Positions 1 to 9,574 of a stretch of 64,000 bases of DNA are shown in pieces; the first letter of the stretch is position 1; every line of letters starts with the position of its first letter. Below the pieces are notes generated by a model. That model saw nothing but the letters and a program-made list of their open reading frames with translations, was not told the DNA's origin and searched no databases. Both the position numbers and the translations under genes were made by a program. This stretch comes from Aeromicrobium sp. (GTDB lineage: Bacteria; Actinomycetota; Actinomycetes; Propionibacteriales; Nocardioidaceae), in the NCBI RefSeq assembly GCF_014378035.1, contig NZ_JACMOM010000029.1, positions 1 through 64,000 of the forward strand. Direction: 5' to 3'.

Positions 1-1
1 C

Positions 2-115
2 TATGTCGAGGCCGACAACGCCCCGGCGCTGAAGGTCTACCGCACCCTGGGCTTCACGGACCATGCACGAGACACCCTCTACTCCCCCACCCCCGCTCGC
101 GAGTCACTTTCCTAG
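2..115 (+). CDS. mshD: mycothiol synthase, C-terminal end (partial)
   Basis: Only the last 37 codons are inside the window, and the gene enters from the left edge. The reading frame starts YVEADNAPALKVYRTLGF and stops at a TAG at 113-115. This is the end of a GNAT acetyltransferase: the N-x-x-A-L-x-x-Y-x-x-L-G-F pattern is the acetyl-CoA-binding tail, and the YVEADN version is typical of MshD. MshD acetylates the cysteinyl amine of Cys-GlcN-Ins in the last step of mycothiol synthesis. The ORF track misses it because it has no start here. It converges on the esterase gene with an 8-base gap. Another GNAT enzyme cannot be excluded from so short a piece. Confidence 0.75.
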   Translation, partial: YVEADNAPALKVYRTLGFTDHARDTLYSPTPARESLS

Positions 116-123
116 GGCAGTGG

Positions 124-1167
124 TCAGGAGAGCCCTCGTTGCAGGGCGGCGGCGGCGCGGCGCATCGCCCGTGGTGCCGATCTGCCGAGAGACACCATGT
201 TGGCGAAGGAGTGGATCAGCCCCTCCTCGCACACGTACTCGACCTGCACCCCGGCATCGCGGAGCTTGTCGGCGTAGGCCTTGCCCTCGTCGATGAGGGG
301 GTCGAAGCCGGCTGTGACGACGTAGGCCGGGGCGACGCCGGCGACATCCTGGTGCAACGGCGACAGGCGCGCCTCGGACTTGTCCTCGTTGCCCAGCAGG
401 TAGTTCTCCTCGGCCAGATCCATGAACGCCTTGGAGAGGAAAAACCCCTCCGCGTAGGTCATGCGGCTCTCGCTCGTGTTGAGGAAGTCCGTCGCCGGAT
501 AGATCAGCAGCTGGAAGGCCGGCGCCGGGCCACCCTCGCGGACGGCCTGCTGCGCAACGATCGCCGCGAGGTTGCCACCGGCGCTGTCGCCTCCGACGGC
601 AAGGCGGTCGACGTCGATGCCGAGCCCCTGCGCATGGCTGGTGACCCACTTCCACGCTGCCCAGGAGTCGTCGAACCCGGCCGGGAACGGCGCTTCGGGG
701 GCAAGCCGGTAGTCGACGGCGACGACCCTGACCTGCGCCTCCTCGGCGAGGAAACGACACATGGCGTCGTGGCTCTCGAGGTCGCCGTAGATCCACCCCC
801 CGCCATGGAAGAACAGGAGCGCCGGGGCCGGGCCGGTGAGTCCGCGCGGCGTGTAGAAGCGCAGGGCGAGCGGGCCGCCGGGGCCGTCAATCGTCCGGTC
901 GGTGACAGCCCCGATGGGGGGCGAGCCGCCGACGACCTTGGAGCCGGCCACGATCTGCTTGCGACCTCGGCGGATGGCCAGGGTCTCGACGGCGGGGCCC
1001 TCGAGCTGCTGCAGCCTGAGCAGCAGCTGCATCTCGGGGTCGAGCGTCCGGCCGTTGATGACGACGGGCGCTCCGGCCAGCCGCGCGATGACGGGGCGGG
1101 GCAGCTTCATGAGCGTGCGGGCAGTGGTGCCGCGGACGGCACCGAGCAGCTGAGGTAGGAGAGCCAT
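124..1167 (-). CDS. alpha/beta hydrolase, hormone-sensitive-lipase-type esterase
   Basis: This is a 347-residue carboxylesterase of the HSL (family IV) group. The oxyanion-hole motif HGGGW is at residue 121, and the nucleophile is Ser195 in GGDSAGGN. The rest of the triad is probably Asp289 (FDPLIDEG) and His319 (LIHSF). There is no signal peptide, so it should be cytoplasmic and act on short- to medium-chain esters, with the natural substrate unknown. The ATG at 1167 is the natural start. It is divergent from ppk, and the 76-base gap holds a PHO-box-like repeat that could affect both genes. Confidence 0.85.
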   Translation of the reverse strand: MALLPQLLGAVRGTTARTLMKLPRPVIARLAGAPVVINGRTLDPEMQLLLRLQQLEGPAVETLAIRRGRKQIVAGSKVVGGSPPIGAVTDRTIDGPGGPLALRFYTPRGLTGPAPALLFFHGGGWIYGDLESHDAMCRFLAEEAQVRVVAVDYRLAPEAPFPAGFDDSWAAWKWVTSHAQGLGIDVDRLAVGGDSAGGNLAAIVAQQAVREGGPAPAFQLLIYPATDFLNTSESRMTYAEGFFLSKAFMDLAEENYLLGNEDKSEARLSPLHQDVAGVAPAYVVTAGFDPLIDEGKAYADKLRDAGVQVEYVCEEGLIHSFANMVSLGRSAPRAMRRAAAALQRGLS

Positions 1168-1204
1168 GCGGTCACGGTATCGCCTGGCCCCCGCGCTGAC
1201 GCGC

Positions 1205-1226
1205 GTTCAAACTCCATTCATGTTTG
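1205..1226 (+). promoter_or_regulatory. PHO-box-like direct repeat upstream of ppk
   Basis: Two adjacent 11-bp units, GTTCAAACTCC and ATTCATGTTTG, lie 17 bases before the ppk GTG start. They fit the G-T-T-C-A-start direct repeat bound by the response regulator PhoP in streptomycetes. ppk is a known PhoP target in that group. The second unit is degenerate, so this is weaker than the pstS site. Confidence 0.45.
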
Positions 1227-1243
1227 TCTGACACCCTGTACAC

Positions 1244-3379
1244 GTGGATACACACGACATGGCCGTCGCCGACATCGAGGACCCCGCCTCGCCCGATGAG
1301 TTCGACGTCGATCCGCCGTTCGACCCCGAGCAAGGTTCGCTGCCCACCGACCGTTTCCTGGATCGCGAGCTGTCGTGGATCGCCTTCAACTCCCGCGTGC
1401 TCGAGCTCGCGCAGGACGACGCCGTTCCGCTGCTCGAACGTGCGCGCTTCCTGGCCATCTTCGCGAGCAACCTCGATGAGTTCTTCATGGTGCGCATCGC
1501 CGGCCTCAAGCGCCGCATCGCGGCTGGCGTCGCCGTGCCGTCAGCGAGTGGCCTCAACCCCCGCGACGTGCTCTCACGCAGCCTCACCGCGAGCCTGGAC
1601 CTCATGGTCCAGCACTGCGCCACCTTCCACGACGAGATCATCCCGGCCCTGTACGCCGAGGGCATCGAGCTCCTGACCTGGGACAAGCTGAGCTCTGACG
1701 AGCAGGAGCGGGTCAGCTCGAGCTACCGCGACCGCGTATTCCCGGTGCTGACCCCGCTGGCGGTCGACCCCGCGCACCCGTTCCCGTACATATCGGGCCT
1801 CTCACTCAACCTGGCACTCGTGATGCGCAACCCCGACACCGGCAAGGATCACTTCGCCCGTGTCAAGGTGCCGCCAATCATCAACCGCTGGGTGGAGGCC
1901 GACCCGGGTCGCTTCGTGCCACTCGAGGAGGTCATCGCCGCGCATCTGGACCTGCTGTTCCCCGGCATGGAAGTCATCGCGCACCACACGTTCCGGGTCA
2001 CGCGCAACGAGGACCTCGAAGTCGAGGAGGATGACGCCGAGAACCTCTTGAAGGCTCTCGAGAAAGAGCTCCTGCGACGCAAGTTCGGGCCGCCCGTACG
2101 CCTCGAGGTCGACGAGACGATCGACGCCGGCGTGCTCGACCTGCTCGTCTCCGAGCTCGGCATCAGGCGCGAGGAGGTCGTCAAGCTGCAGGGTCCCCTC
2201 GACCTGCGCAGCCTCAACGAGATCGCCGACCTCGACCGACCTGAGCTTCGCTTCGAGCCATTCATCCCCGGCACCCACGAGCACCTCGCCGAGGTGGAGA
2301 CGTCGAACCCGGCCGACATGTTCAGCGCCCTTCGCAAGCGCGACGTGCTGGTGCACCACCCCTACGACTCGTTCGCGACGAGCGTGCAGCGCTTCATCGA
2401 GCAGGCCGCCGCAGACCCGCACGTGCTCGCAATCAAGCAGACCCTCTACCGCACCTCGGGCGACTCACCCATCATCGACTCCCTCGTCGATGCCGCCCGG
2501 GCAGGCAAGCAGGTGCTGGTGCTGGTCGAGCTCAAGGCCCGTTTCGATGAGCAGGCCAACATCCGCTGGGCCCGCAAGCTCGAGCGCGCCGGTTGCCACG
2601 TCGTCTACGGCCTCGTGGGCCTCAAGACGCACTGCAAGCTGGCGCTCGTGGTGCGCGACGAGCCCGACGGCCTGCGCCGCTACGCCCACATCGGCACCGG
2701 CAACTACAACCCCAAGACCGCCCGCCTCTACGAGGACTTCGGGCTGCTGACCGCCGACCTCGACATCGCGCACGACCTGACCGACCTCTTCAACAACCTC
2801 TCGGGCTTTGCGCAGGACTTCTCCTACCGTCGGCTGATGGTCGCCCCCGCCGGGCTGCGAGACGGCCTGGTGGAGCGCATCGATCGCGAGATCGAGCACC
2901 ATGGCGCGGGCAAGCCGTCCGGCATCCGCATCAAGGTCAACTCGTTGGTCGACGAGGCCATCATCGACAAGCTCTACGAGGCTTCGCGGGCAGGCGTCCA
3001 GGTCGACCTGATCATTCGCGGCATCTGCACACTCCGACCCGGGGTGCCGGGTCTCAGCGACAACATCCGCGTCCGCAGCGTCCTCGGGCGTTACCTCGAG
3101 CACAGCCGGGTCTACTGGTTCGCCGGGGGCGGCGAGGCGGAGGCGTGGATCGGCTCGGCCGACCTCATGCACCGCAACCTCGACCGACGCGTCGAGGTGC
3201 TCGTGCGCATCCCCACCCCGGGGCACATCACCTTCCTCGGTGAGCTGCTCGCGACGATCGGCTCCGACGACACCGCGTCGTGGCATCTCGAGGCCGATGG
3301 CTCCTGGACCCGGCACAAGGGCGCCAACATCCAGTCGGCACTCATCGAACGGGCGAAGTCGCGGCGGCACCGCACCTGA
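1244..3379 (+). CDS. ppk: polyphosphate kinase 1
   Basis: This 711-residue protein has normal PPK1 length and all PPK1 regions. The N-terminal part has [14 protein letters not shown] and [13 protein letters not shown]. The two PLD-like catalytic domains follow, with the phosphate-carrying histidine at about residue 482 in [10 protein letters not shown] and a second catalytic block around [26 protein letters not shown]. It reversibly builds inorganic polyphosphate from ATP. The GTG at 1244 is the track start, and an ATG at 1259 is possible. No clear ribosome binding site is seen for either. The Nudix/SixA fusion lies nearby, as mutT1 does next to ppk in mycobacteria. Confidence 0.96.
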   Translation: MDTHDMAVADIEDPASPDEFDVDPPFDPEQGSLPTDRFLDRELSWIAFNSRVLELAQDDAVPLLERARFLAIFASNLDEFFMVRIAGLKRRIAAGVAVPSASGLNPRDVLSRSLTASLDLMVQHCATFHDEIIPALYAEGIELLTWDKLSSDEQERVSSSYRDRVFPVLTPLAVDPAHPFPYISGLSLNLALVMRNPDTGKDHFARVKVPPIINRWVEADPGRFVPLEEVIAAHLDLLFPGMEVIAHHTFRVTRNEDLEVEEDDAENLLKALEKELLRRKFGPPVRLEVDETIDAGVLDLLVSELGIRREEVVKLQGPLDLRSLNEIADLDRPELRFEPFIPGTHEHLAEVETSNPADMFSALRKRDVLVHHPYDSFATSVQRFIEQAAADPHVLAIKQTLYRTSGDSPIIDSLVDAARAGKQVLVLVELKARFDEQANIRWARKLERAGCHVVYGLVGLKTHCKLALVVRDEPDGLRRYAHIGTGNYNPKTARLYEDFGLLTADLDIAHDLTDLFNNLSGFAQDFSYRRLMVAPAGLRDGLVERIDREIEHHGAGKPSGIRIKVNSLVDEAIIDKLYEASRAGVQVDLIIRGICTLRPGVPGLSDNIRVRSVLGRYLEHSRVYWFAGGGEAEAWIGSADLMHRNLDRRVEVLVRIPTPGHITFLGELLATIGSDDTASWHLEADGSWTRHKGANIQSALIERAKSRRHRT

Positions 3380-3396
3380 GCAGCGCAGGCCGCGCC

Positions 3397-4473
3397 TCAG
3401 CTGCCGCAACCGGCGAACAGCAGGGGTCCGTCGCCGGTCATGTAGACCGCCGAGTCGGGGTCGTGGTCGAACCGCATCGTGAGGGTGCTGGAGTCGGCGT
3501 CCGTCCCGGTGAGGTCGAGGGAGTCCTCGACGCGGCCGGACCTGCCGATGAACGGACCCGTTGCGAGCGCTGTGCGCGCCCGCAGCTGTCCGGCGATGTC
3601 GACCGTCGGACCGAACGACATGACGAATCGCATGAGCTGGTTCGTCCGGGTGCCGTCGTCGATGCCGCGACCGGAGAAGGTCGGCTCCTCGAGGCCACCG
3701 GCGCGCGTCACTGCGGCCTTCGCCTGCGACACGATCTCCGGCCCCTGCTCCTTGACGCCCGTCGACTCACAGACCAGGGAGCTGCGCTGCATCAGGACCG
3801 AGTCGAGCCCCACCAGCCCGGCGGCCACGTCGGCGGCCGGACGGACGCTCAGCAGCGAGGGCTGGTGCCGGTCGACGACGCCCAGGACCGACGAGACGTA
3901 CGCCGGACGGTTCGAGGCGACGATGATGCGTTGGCGCGGCACCAGGGCCACCGACGCCAGCGTCGCCGCCAGGTCGGAGCCGACCTTGCCGGCGGTGCCG
4001 GGGCCGCCGTTCCACACGTCGCCGTCCTGCACGTAGCCCAACCGGCGCAGCCCGTCCCGCACGGTCGACATCGACAACGAGTCATCGAGCTTGGCCACCA
4101 TGACGGCGCCGTCGGGTGCCTGCCCATACGACTCCCAGTCGACATCGGCTGCCGACCACCCGTACACGCGGTGCATCTCCTGCACGAACTGCCCGATGAC
4201 CGACCGCGTCGAGAGGTCGCGCGTGAGCGCGTCGGCGGCGAGAGACTCCCGGGCGGACGCGGTCGAGACCGACCCGAGGTCGAGCGCGCGGCGGATCGAC
4301 GACCAGTCAGTGAACCCCGCCACCGCCGTGTCGGCCGGGAGGGAGTCGAGCGCGGACGTCAGCGACGAGCGGGTGTCGGCGGCCTTCCCGGACGCCCACC
4401 AACCGCCGGCAACCACAGCGACCACGACCAGCAAAGGGGCGAGCACCGAGGCGAGCGCGAACCGTAGACGCAT
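3397..4473 (-). CDS. membrane-anchored or secreted protein of unknown function
   Basis: The protein has 358 residues from an ATG at 4473, which has a perfect AAGGAGG ten bases upstream. The 524-codon track ORF runs on into antisense of the Nudix gene and should be cut here. One hydrophobic helix (residues about 5-27, LASVLAPLLVVVAVVAGGWW) is a signal anchor. The rest is extracytoplasmic, with a C-terminal GPLLFAGCGS and two cysteines. I recognise no enzyme motif. It converges on ppk with a 17-base gap and is divergent from the Nudix gene, so a link to polyphosphate or phosphate metabolism is possible by position only. Confidence 0.8.
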   Translation of the reverse strand: MRLRFALASVLAPLLVVVAVVAGGWWASGKAADTRSSLTSALDSLPADTAVAGFTDWSSIRRALDLGSVSTASARESLAADALTRDLSTRSVIGQFVQEMHRVYGWSAADVDWESYGQAPDGAVMVAKLDDSLSMSTVRDGLRRLGYVQDGDVWNGGPGTAGKVGSDLAATLASVALVPRQRIIVASNRPAYVSSVLGVVDRHQPSLLSVRPAADVAAGLVGLDSVLMQRSSLVCESTGVKEQGPEIVSQAKAAVTRAGGLEEPTFSGRGIDDGTRTNQLMRFVMSFGPTVDIAGQLRARTALATGPFIGRSGRVEDSLDLTGTDADSSTLTMRFDHDPDSAVYMTGDGPLLFAGCGS

Positions 4474-4527
4474 CCCGTCCACGCCTCCTTCAGCCGCCGG
4501 CAACTTCCTCAGGGGACAATACGCACC

Positions 4528-5418
4528 ATGGCAAGTGAACGGACCACGAATGCTGCGGGTGGAATCGTGTGGCGCAACCGCTCGGCCCGCGGCCGACCCG
4601 AGACGCGCCTGGAGGTCCTCGTCGTTCATCGGCCCTCCTACGACGACTGGACCTTCCCGAAGGGCAAGGTCGATCCGGGGGAGACGCTGCAGGAGACCGC
4701 CGTCCGGGAGATCGCCGAGGAGACCGGCACCCGTGTCCGGCTCGGCCATCCGCTGCCTCAGATCAGGTATCCGATCAGCGGCGGCACCAAGCGCGTCTCC
4801 TACTGGTGCGCGCGCTTGTCCACCGACGAGGTCGGCAAGCCGTTCCGTCCCAACAGGGAGGTCGACGAGATCCGGTGGGTCTCGGCCCGAGACGCCAGCA
4901 AGCTCCTCACGTACGTCCACGACGTCTCGCTGCTCGACGCCTTCGCTGCGCTGCGCGACAAGCAGGCCCACCGCTCACGGACCCTCATCGTGCTGAGGCA
5001 CGCGAAGGCCGTCGACCGCGCAGGTTTCGACGGCACCGACCTCGACCGACCGCTCACCACCGCAGGCACCGCCCGCGCCGCCTCGCTCGTGCCGCAACTG
5101 TCGGCCTACGGAATGCATCGCATCGTGAGCAGCCCCGCCATCCGGTGCGTGCAGACGGTCGATCCGTACGCGCACGCGATCAGCATGTTCCTGGAGGTCG
5201 ACGATCGTCTGGCCGAGGGCACCCACGCCGGTGAGGTGCGCAGATCTGTCATGGCGCTGCTCGATCGCAAGAAGCCCGTCGTCCTGTGCACTCACCGTCC
5301 GACGCTGCGGGCCGTCTTCGAGACGATCGGCATCCCGGTGCAAGACCTGGCACCGGGTGAGGGCGTCGTCGTGCATCATCGGAAGGGCATCGTGCTGGCC
5401 CTCGAGACGTTGGCGTGA
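4528..5418 (+). CDS. Nudix hydrolase fused to SixA-type histidine phosphatase (MutT1-like)
   Basis: This 296-residue protein has two domains. Residues 1-140 are Nudix, with the full box G46-x5-E52-x7-R60-E61-I-x-E64-E65-x-G67. Residues 150-296 are a histidine phosphatase, with R157-H158 in the LRHAKA motif and a second histidine at 256 (LCTHRP). The same fusion is mycobacterial MutT1, which hydrolyses 8-oxo-(d)GTP and diadenosine polyphosphates, and the phosphatase domain takes the product further. Here it would clean the nucleotide pool. A GACAAT -10 ends seven bases before the ATG, so the mRNA may be leaderless. Confidence 0.9.
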   Translation: MASERTTNAAGGIVWRNRSARGRPETRLEVLVVHRPSYDDWTFPKGKVDPGETLQETAVREIAEETGTRVRLGHPLPQIRYPISGGTKRVSYWCARLSTDEVGKPFRPNREVDEIRWVSARDASKLLTYVHDVSLLDAFAALRDKQAHRSRTLIVLRHAKAVDRAGFDGTDLDRPLTTAGTARAASLVPQLSAYGMHRIVSSPAIRCVQTVDPYAHAISMFLEVDDRLAEGTHAGEVRRSVMALLDRKKPVVLCTHRPTLRAVFETIGIPVQDLAPGEGVVVHHRKGIVLALETLA

Positions 5419-5461
5419 CACACGTCTCATTTCGCTGCAAGCACAGCCTCGCACGACCAGC

Positions 5462-5494
5462 GTTACATCACCGTTCACCTCCTGTTCACTCGCG
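5462..5494 (+). promoter_or_regulatory. PHO box: three 11-bp direct repeats upstream of pstS
   Basis: Three contiguous 11-mers, GTTACATCACC, GTTCACCTCCT and GTTCACTCGCG, are in exact register. They match the PhoP-binding repeat (GTTCACC type) of actinobacterial pst promoters. The last unit overlaps the likely -35, and a GATACA -10 candidate follows at 5505-5510, 17 bases after TGTTCA. This predicts PhoP activation of pstSCAB under phosphate limitation. Confidence 0.85.
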
Positions 5495-5566
5495 ACCCGA
5501 CGTCGATACACCTGCGACTCCTACCGTCGTCGAGGTAAGCAACTGAAATCCCAGAGAGGGAACCTC

Positions 5567-6676
5567 GTGAACCGCATTTCTCTGCGCACTGCCGCCCCGG
5601 CGGCCGCGCTCGCACTTGCACTCGGCCTCAGCGCCTGCGGTGCAGCGAACGAATCATCTTCCGACAACTCCGGGTCGGGCACCGGCGCCGGAGGCGCCAA
5701 GGTCTCCGGCACCCTCAACGCCGGTGGATCCAGTGCCCAGGAGGCGGCAGTCGCCGCCTGGAAGAAGGCCTTCCAGACCACCAATCCCGACGCCACGGTC
5801 AACTACGATCCGGTCGGCTCGGGTGGCGGGCGTGAGCAGTTCCTCAGCGGCGGCCTGGCCATTGCAGGCTCGGACGCCTACCTCGACGACAAAGAGCTCG
5901 CCAAGGCCAAGACTCTCTGCAAGAGCGACGTCGTGGAGGTTCCCACCTATGTGAGCCCCATCGCTGTCGTCTACAACCTCAAGGGTGTCGACGAGCTCAA
6001 CCTCACGCCGAAGACCATCGGTCAGATCTTCGAGGGCAAGATCACCACGTGGGACGACGCCGCGATCAAGGCTGACAACCCCGACGCCAAGCTGCCGAGC
6101 AGCAAGATCACGCCGGTGCACCGCTCCGACGACTCGGGCACCACCGAAAACTTCACCGACTACCTCGACCAGACGTCAGCCGGCGGCTGGAGCGGAGGAG
6201 CCATCCAGACCTGGCCGATCAAGGGCGGCGAGGCAGCCGAAGGCACCTCCGGCGTCGTTGCCGCGGTCAAGGGCGGCGAAGGCACCATCGGTTACGCCGA
6301 CGAGAGCCAGGCCGGCGACCTCGGACAGGCCAAGGTCCAGGTGGGCAAGGAGTTCACCGCTCCCACCCCCGAGGCTGCTGCCAAGGTCCTCGACAGCTCG
6401 GCCCCCGTCGCCGGCCGCACGCCGACTGACCTTGCGATCGACGTCGACCGCAAGTCGACCGAGCCCGGCGTCTACCCGATCGTGCTCGTGTCGTACCAGA
6501 TCGCCTGCCAGACCAACTCGGACAAGGCCCAGGCCGAGCTCGTCAAGGCATGGCTGACGTACGTGACCAGCACCGAGGGTCAGTCCACCGCAGCCAGCGG
6601 CGCCGGTTCGGCACCGCTCACCCCGGAGTTCGGCACCAAGGTCCAGGCCGCGATCGAGACGATCAAGGCAGCCTGA
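5567..6676 (+). CDS. pstS: phosphate ABC transporter, substrate-binding lipoprotein
   Basis: This 369-residue PstS binds phosphate outside the membrane and delivers it to PstCA. The GTG at 5567 follows AGAGAGGGAA. The 481-codon track ORF starts too early, inside the upstream gene and the PHO box. The signal peptide ends in a lipobox (LSAC), with the lipidated cysteine at residue 24. PstS motifs include LNAGGSSAQEAAVAAW, DPVGSGGGREQFLSGG, and HRSDDSGTTENFTDYL, which contacts phosphate. It is the first gene of pstSCAB, and a strong hairpin separates it from pstC. Confidence 0.97.
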   Translation: MNRISLRTAAPAAALALALGLSACGAANESSSDNSGSGTGAGGAKVSGTLNAGGSSAQEAAVAAWKKAFQTTNPDATVNYDPVGSGGGREQFLSGGLAIAGSDAYLDDKELAKAKTLCKSDVVEVPTYVSPIAVVYNLKGVDELNLTPKTIGQIFEGKITTWDDAAIKADNPDAKLPSSKITPVHRSDDSGTTENFTDYLDQTSAGGWSGGAIQTWPIKGGEAAEGTSGVVAAVKGGEGTIGYADESQAGDLGQAKVQVGKEFTAPTPEAAAKVLDSSAPVAGRTPTDLAIDVDRKSTEPGVYPIVLVSYQIACQTNSDKAQAELVKAWLTYVTSTEGQSTAASGAGSAPLTPEFGTKVQAAIETIKAA

Positions 6677-6683
6677 CCCCTGC

Positions 6684-6726
6684 TCCACGGGTCCTGGCGG
6701 GACGACCTCCCGCCGGGACCCGTGGA
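6684..6726 (+). terminator. long intercistronic hairpin between pstS and pstC
   Basis: An 18-bp stem (left arm 6684-6701, right arm 6709-6726) has a single G-U pair and a 7-base loop, eight bases after the pstS stop. No T-run follows. It could be a partial terminator or a 3' stabiliser of pstS mRNA, either of which would give more binding protein than permease. Confidence 0.7.
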
Positions 6727-6753
6727 CGCTCCACCTCTCGAAAGGCACCATCT

Positions 6754-7698
6754 GTGACCAGCACGCTGGCTCCCCGCAAGCGTCGGGTCGTCCGCCGCCG
6801 CGGCGACCGGATCTTTGCCGGTCTGTCGACCGGCGCAGGCCTGATCATCCTCCTGGTCCTCGCCGGAGTCGCTGCCTTCCTCACGATCGAGGGCATCCCC
6901 GGCATCCTCGCCCACCCCGACGAGGTCAAGAGCGGCAAGAGCTTCCTGCCGTATGTCTGGCCACTCGTCTACGGCACGCTGATCGCCGCCACCATCGCGC
7001 TGATCATCGCCGTTCCCGTCGCCATCGGCGTCGCGCTCTTCATCTCGCACTACGCGCCCCGCAAGATGGGCCAGACCCTCGGCTACCTGATCGACCTGCT
7101 CGCCGCAGTGCCGAGCGTCGTCTACGGCCTCTGGGGCATCCAGTTCCTCGCACCCCACCTCGTCCCCTTCTACGAGTGGCTCGCGAAGCACCTGAGCTTC
7201 ATCCCTTTCTTCGCGGGGCCCGCCTCCGCGACTGGCCGCACGATCATGACGGCCTGCATCGTGCTGGCGGTCATGATCCTGCCGATCATGACCGCCATCT
7301 GCCGGGAGATCTTCCTGCAGACACCCCGCCTGCACGAGGAGGCCGCCTTGGCCCTCGGTGCCACCCGGTGGGAGATGGCGCGGATGGCGATCTTCCCCTA
7401 CGCACGTTCGGGCATCGTGTCCGCCGCGATGCTCGGCCTGGGCCGCGCGCTCGGTGAGACCCTCGCCGTCGCCATGGTGCTCTCGGTCAGCGTCGGAGTA
7501 GTGACTGCCAATCTGATCAGCAGCACCAACCCGAGCACCATCGCGGCCAACATCGCCCTCAGCTTCAACGAGTCCAGCGGATTGTCGGTCAATGCGCTCA
7601 TCGCGAGCGGCTTGGTGCTGTTCGTGATCACCTTCCTCGTCAACTTCGCTGCGCGGGCCATCGTGGACCGTCGCAAGGAATTTTCCGGAGCCAACTGA
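6754..7698 (+). CDS. pstC: phosphate ABC transporter, permease subunit PstC
   Basis: The protein has 314 residues from a GTG at 6754 preceded by GAAAGG eight bases upstream. The 382-codon track ORF wrongly begins inside pstS. After a basic N-terminus (RKRRVVRRRGDR) come about six membrane helices. The permease-ATPase contact loop is EEAALALGATRWEMARMAIFPYARSG, the EAA motif that docks on PstB. It pairs with PstA to form the phosphate channel. Its TGA overlaps the pstA ATG in TGATG, so the two are translationally coupled. Confidence 0.96.
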   Translation: MTSTLAPRKRRVVRRRGDRIFAGLSTGAGLIILLVLAGVAAFLTIEGIPGILAHPDEVKSGKSFLPYVWPLVYGTLIAATIALIIAVPVAIGVALFISHYAPRKMGQTLGYLIDLLAAVPSVVYGLWGIQFLAPHLVPFYEWLAKHLSFIPFFAGPASATGRTIMTACIVLAVMILPIMTAICREIFLQTPRLHEEAALALGATRWEMARMAIFPYARSGIVSAAMLGLGRALGETLAVAMVLSVSVGVVTANLISSTNPSTIAANIALSFNESSGLSVNALIASGLVLFVITFLVNFAARAIVDRRKEFSGAN

Positions 7699-8759
7699 TG
7701 ACGACCACACTTGATCGACCCGTCGACATCCAGGACGAGCTCTACGGCGCCCAGCTGCCCAGCTGGGCCCCCCGGGGCCTCGTGCTCGCCGCCGTCGTCG
7801 CCGGTGCCGGTGCCTATGCGCTCGGCGCCGCCCCCCTGATCGCCATCCTGATCGGGTGGGCCATCTGCCTGTGCCTCCCCATCCTGTCGGTCTTCGTCGA
7901 GGGCAGGCGCAAGGCCACCGACCGCCTCGTCACGGTTCTGGTCACCTCGGCCTTCGGGCTGGCGCTGTTCCCGCTGGTGAGCATCCTCTACACGGTCATC
8001 AGCAAGGGCACCAAGGTGCTCGGCGTCGAGTTCTTCACCTTCTCGATGCGCAACGTCGTCGGTGAGGGCGGCGGCATCTACCAGGCGCTGGTCGGCACGC
8101 TCCTGATCACCGCGTCCGCGGCGGTCATCTCGATCCCGATCGGCATCTTCACTGCCATCTACCTCGTCGAGTACTCCGACGAGAACCGGCTCTCACGCTG
8201 GATCCGCTTCCTCGTCGACGTCATGACGGGCATCCCCTCCATCGTCGCCGGGCTGTTCGCCTACGCCCTCTTCGTCCTGTTCTTCGGCGAGGGCGTGCGG
8301 CTGGGCATTGGTGGAGCCGTTGCCCTCTCGGTATTGATGATTCCGATACTCGTGCGTTCTACTGAAGAGATGCTCAAGCTGGTGCCGAACGAGTTGCGCG
8401 AGGCGGCCTACGCCCTCGGTGTGCCGAAGTGGCGAACCGTGTCCAAGGTCGTGCTGCCGACGGCACTGGCCGGCATCGTCACCGGCATCACGTTGTCGGT
8501 GGCCCGCGTCATCGGCGAGACCGCTCCCCTGCTCATCATCGCCGGCACCACCGACTCGGTGAACTTCAACCTGCTCGACGGCCGCATGGCTTCGCTGCCG
8601 GTCTTCGCGTACGCATCGGTGCGCAGCCCCGGTGTGCCGCCTGAGTTCAGCATCGACCGGGCCTGGGGCGCCGCCCTCGTGCTGCTCATGATCGTCATGC
8701 TCCTCAACCTCATCGCCCGCCTCGTCTCCTACTTCTTCTCGCCCAAGGGCGAGCGTTAA
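7698..8759 (+). CDS. pstA: phosphate ABC transporter, permease subunit PstA
   Basis: This 353-residue protein is longer than most PstA proteins because of an extra N-terminal stretch with two or three hydrophobic segments before the core (which begins about [17 protein letters not shown]). The EAA loop is [24 protein letters not shown]. The PstA signatures [13 protein letters not shown] and [12 protein letters not shown] are present. The ATG overlaps the pstC stop by one base. It forms the inner-membrane channel with PstC. Confidence 0.96.
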   Translation: MTTTLDRPVDIQDELYGAQLPSWAPRGLVLAAVVAGAGAYALGAAPLIAILIGWAICLCLPILSVFVEGRRKATDRLVTVLVTSAFGLALFPLVSILYTVISKGTKVLGVEFFTFSMRNVVGEGGGIYQALVGTLLITASAAVISIPIGIFTAIYLVEYSDENRLSRWIRFLVDVMTGIPSIVAGLFAYALFVLFFGEGVRLGIGGAVALSVLMIPILVRSTEEMLKLVPNELREAAYALGVPKWRTVSKVVLPTALAGIVTGITLSVARVIGETAPLLIIAGTTDSVNFNLLDGRMASLPVFAYASVRSPGVPPEFSIDRAWGAALVLLMIVMLLNLIARLVSYFFSPKGER

Positions 8760-8776
8760 ACCCGGAAGGACCTGAA

Positions 8777-9556
8777 ATGGCCAAGAGCATCGACGTCTCG
8801 GACCTCAACATCTACTACGGCGACTTCCTCGCAGTGGAAGACGTGACTATCCCGATCGCCGCGAAGTCGGTGACCGCGTTCATCGGGCCGTCCGGTTGCG
8901 GCAAGTCAACCTTCCTGAGGTCGCTGAACCGCATGCACGAGGTCATTCGTGGCGCGCGCGTCGAGGGCAAGGTCCTCATCGACGGCCAGGACCTCTACAG
9001 CGACGACGTGGACCCGGTCAACGTCCGCCGCATGATCGGCATGGTCTTCCAGCGACCCAACCCGTTTCCGACCATGTCGATCTACGACAACGTCCTCGCC
9101 GGGCAGAAGCTCAACAGCAAGCGCATGAAGAAGGCCGAGTCCGACGACACCTGTGAGCGGGCGCTGCGCAGCGCCGGCCTGTGGGCCGAGGTCAAGGACC
9201 GCCTCGACCGGCCCGGTTCGAGCCTCTCCGGTGGTCAGCAGCAGCGTCTGTGCATCGCTCGCGCCATCTCGGTCGAGCCAGAGATCTTGCTGATGGACGA
9301 GCCCTGCTCTGCGCTCGACCCGATCTCGACGAGCGTCATCGAGGACCTGATCCACGAGCTCAAGACGCAGTACACGATCGTCATCGTCACCCACAACATG
9401 CAGCAGGCCGCTCGCGTCTCCGACGAGACCGCGTTCTTCAACCTGTCGGGTGTCGGCAAGCCCGGCCGCCTCATCGAGGTCGGTCGCACCGAGGCCATCT
9501 TCTCCAACCCGCAGGACCCCGCCACCGAGGCCTACATCCAGGGCCGATTCGGATGA
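8777..9556 (+). CDS. pstB: phosphate ABC transporter, ATP-binding protein
   Basis: This 259-residue PstB has Walker [10 protein letters not shown] (residues 37-45), the Q-loop in VFQRPNPFP, the signature LSGGQQQR (150-157) and Walker [14 protein letters not shown]. The QRPNPFP and [10 protein letters not shown] stretches are diagnostic of PstB rather than other ABC ATPases. It hydrolyses ATP on the cytoplasmic face of PstCA. A GGAAGGA ribosome binding site lies in the 17-base gap after pstA. It is the last gene of the operon and converges on pit with only 18 bases between and no strong hairpin. Confidence 0.98.
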   Translation: MAKSIDVSDLNIYYGDFLAVEDVTIPIAAKSVTAFIGPSGCGKSTFLRSLNRMHEVIRGARVEGKVLIDGQDLYSDDVDPVNVRRMIGMVFQRPNPFPTMSIYDNVLAGQKLNSKRMKKAESDDTCERALRSAGLWAEVKDRLDRPGSSLSGGQQQRLCIARAISVEPEILLMDEPCSALDPISTSVIEDLIHELKTQYTIVIVTHNMQQAARVSDETAFFNLSGVGKPGRLIEVGRTEAIFSNPQDPATEAYIQGRFG

Positions 9557-9574
9557 CGAGTCAGTTGCCGGGCC

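Noticed and set aside
3280-4467. 395-codon plus-strand ORF across the 3397-4473 gene
   Set aside because: The minus-strand frame has a signal anchor and a perfect ribosome binding site; this one has neither.
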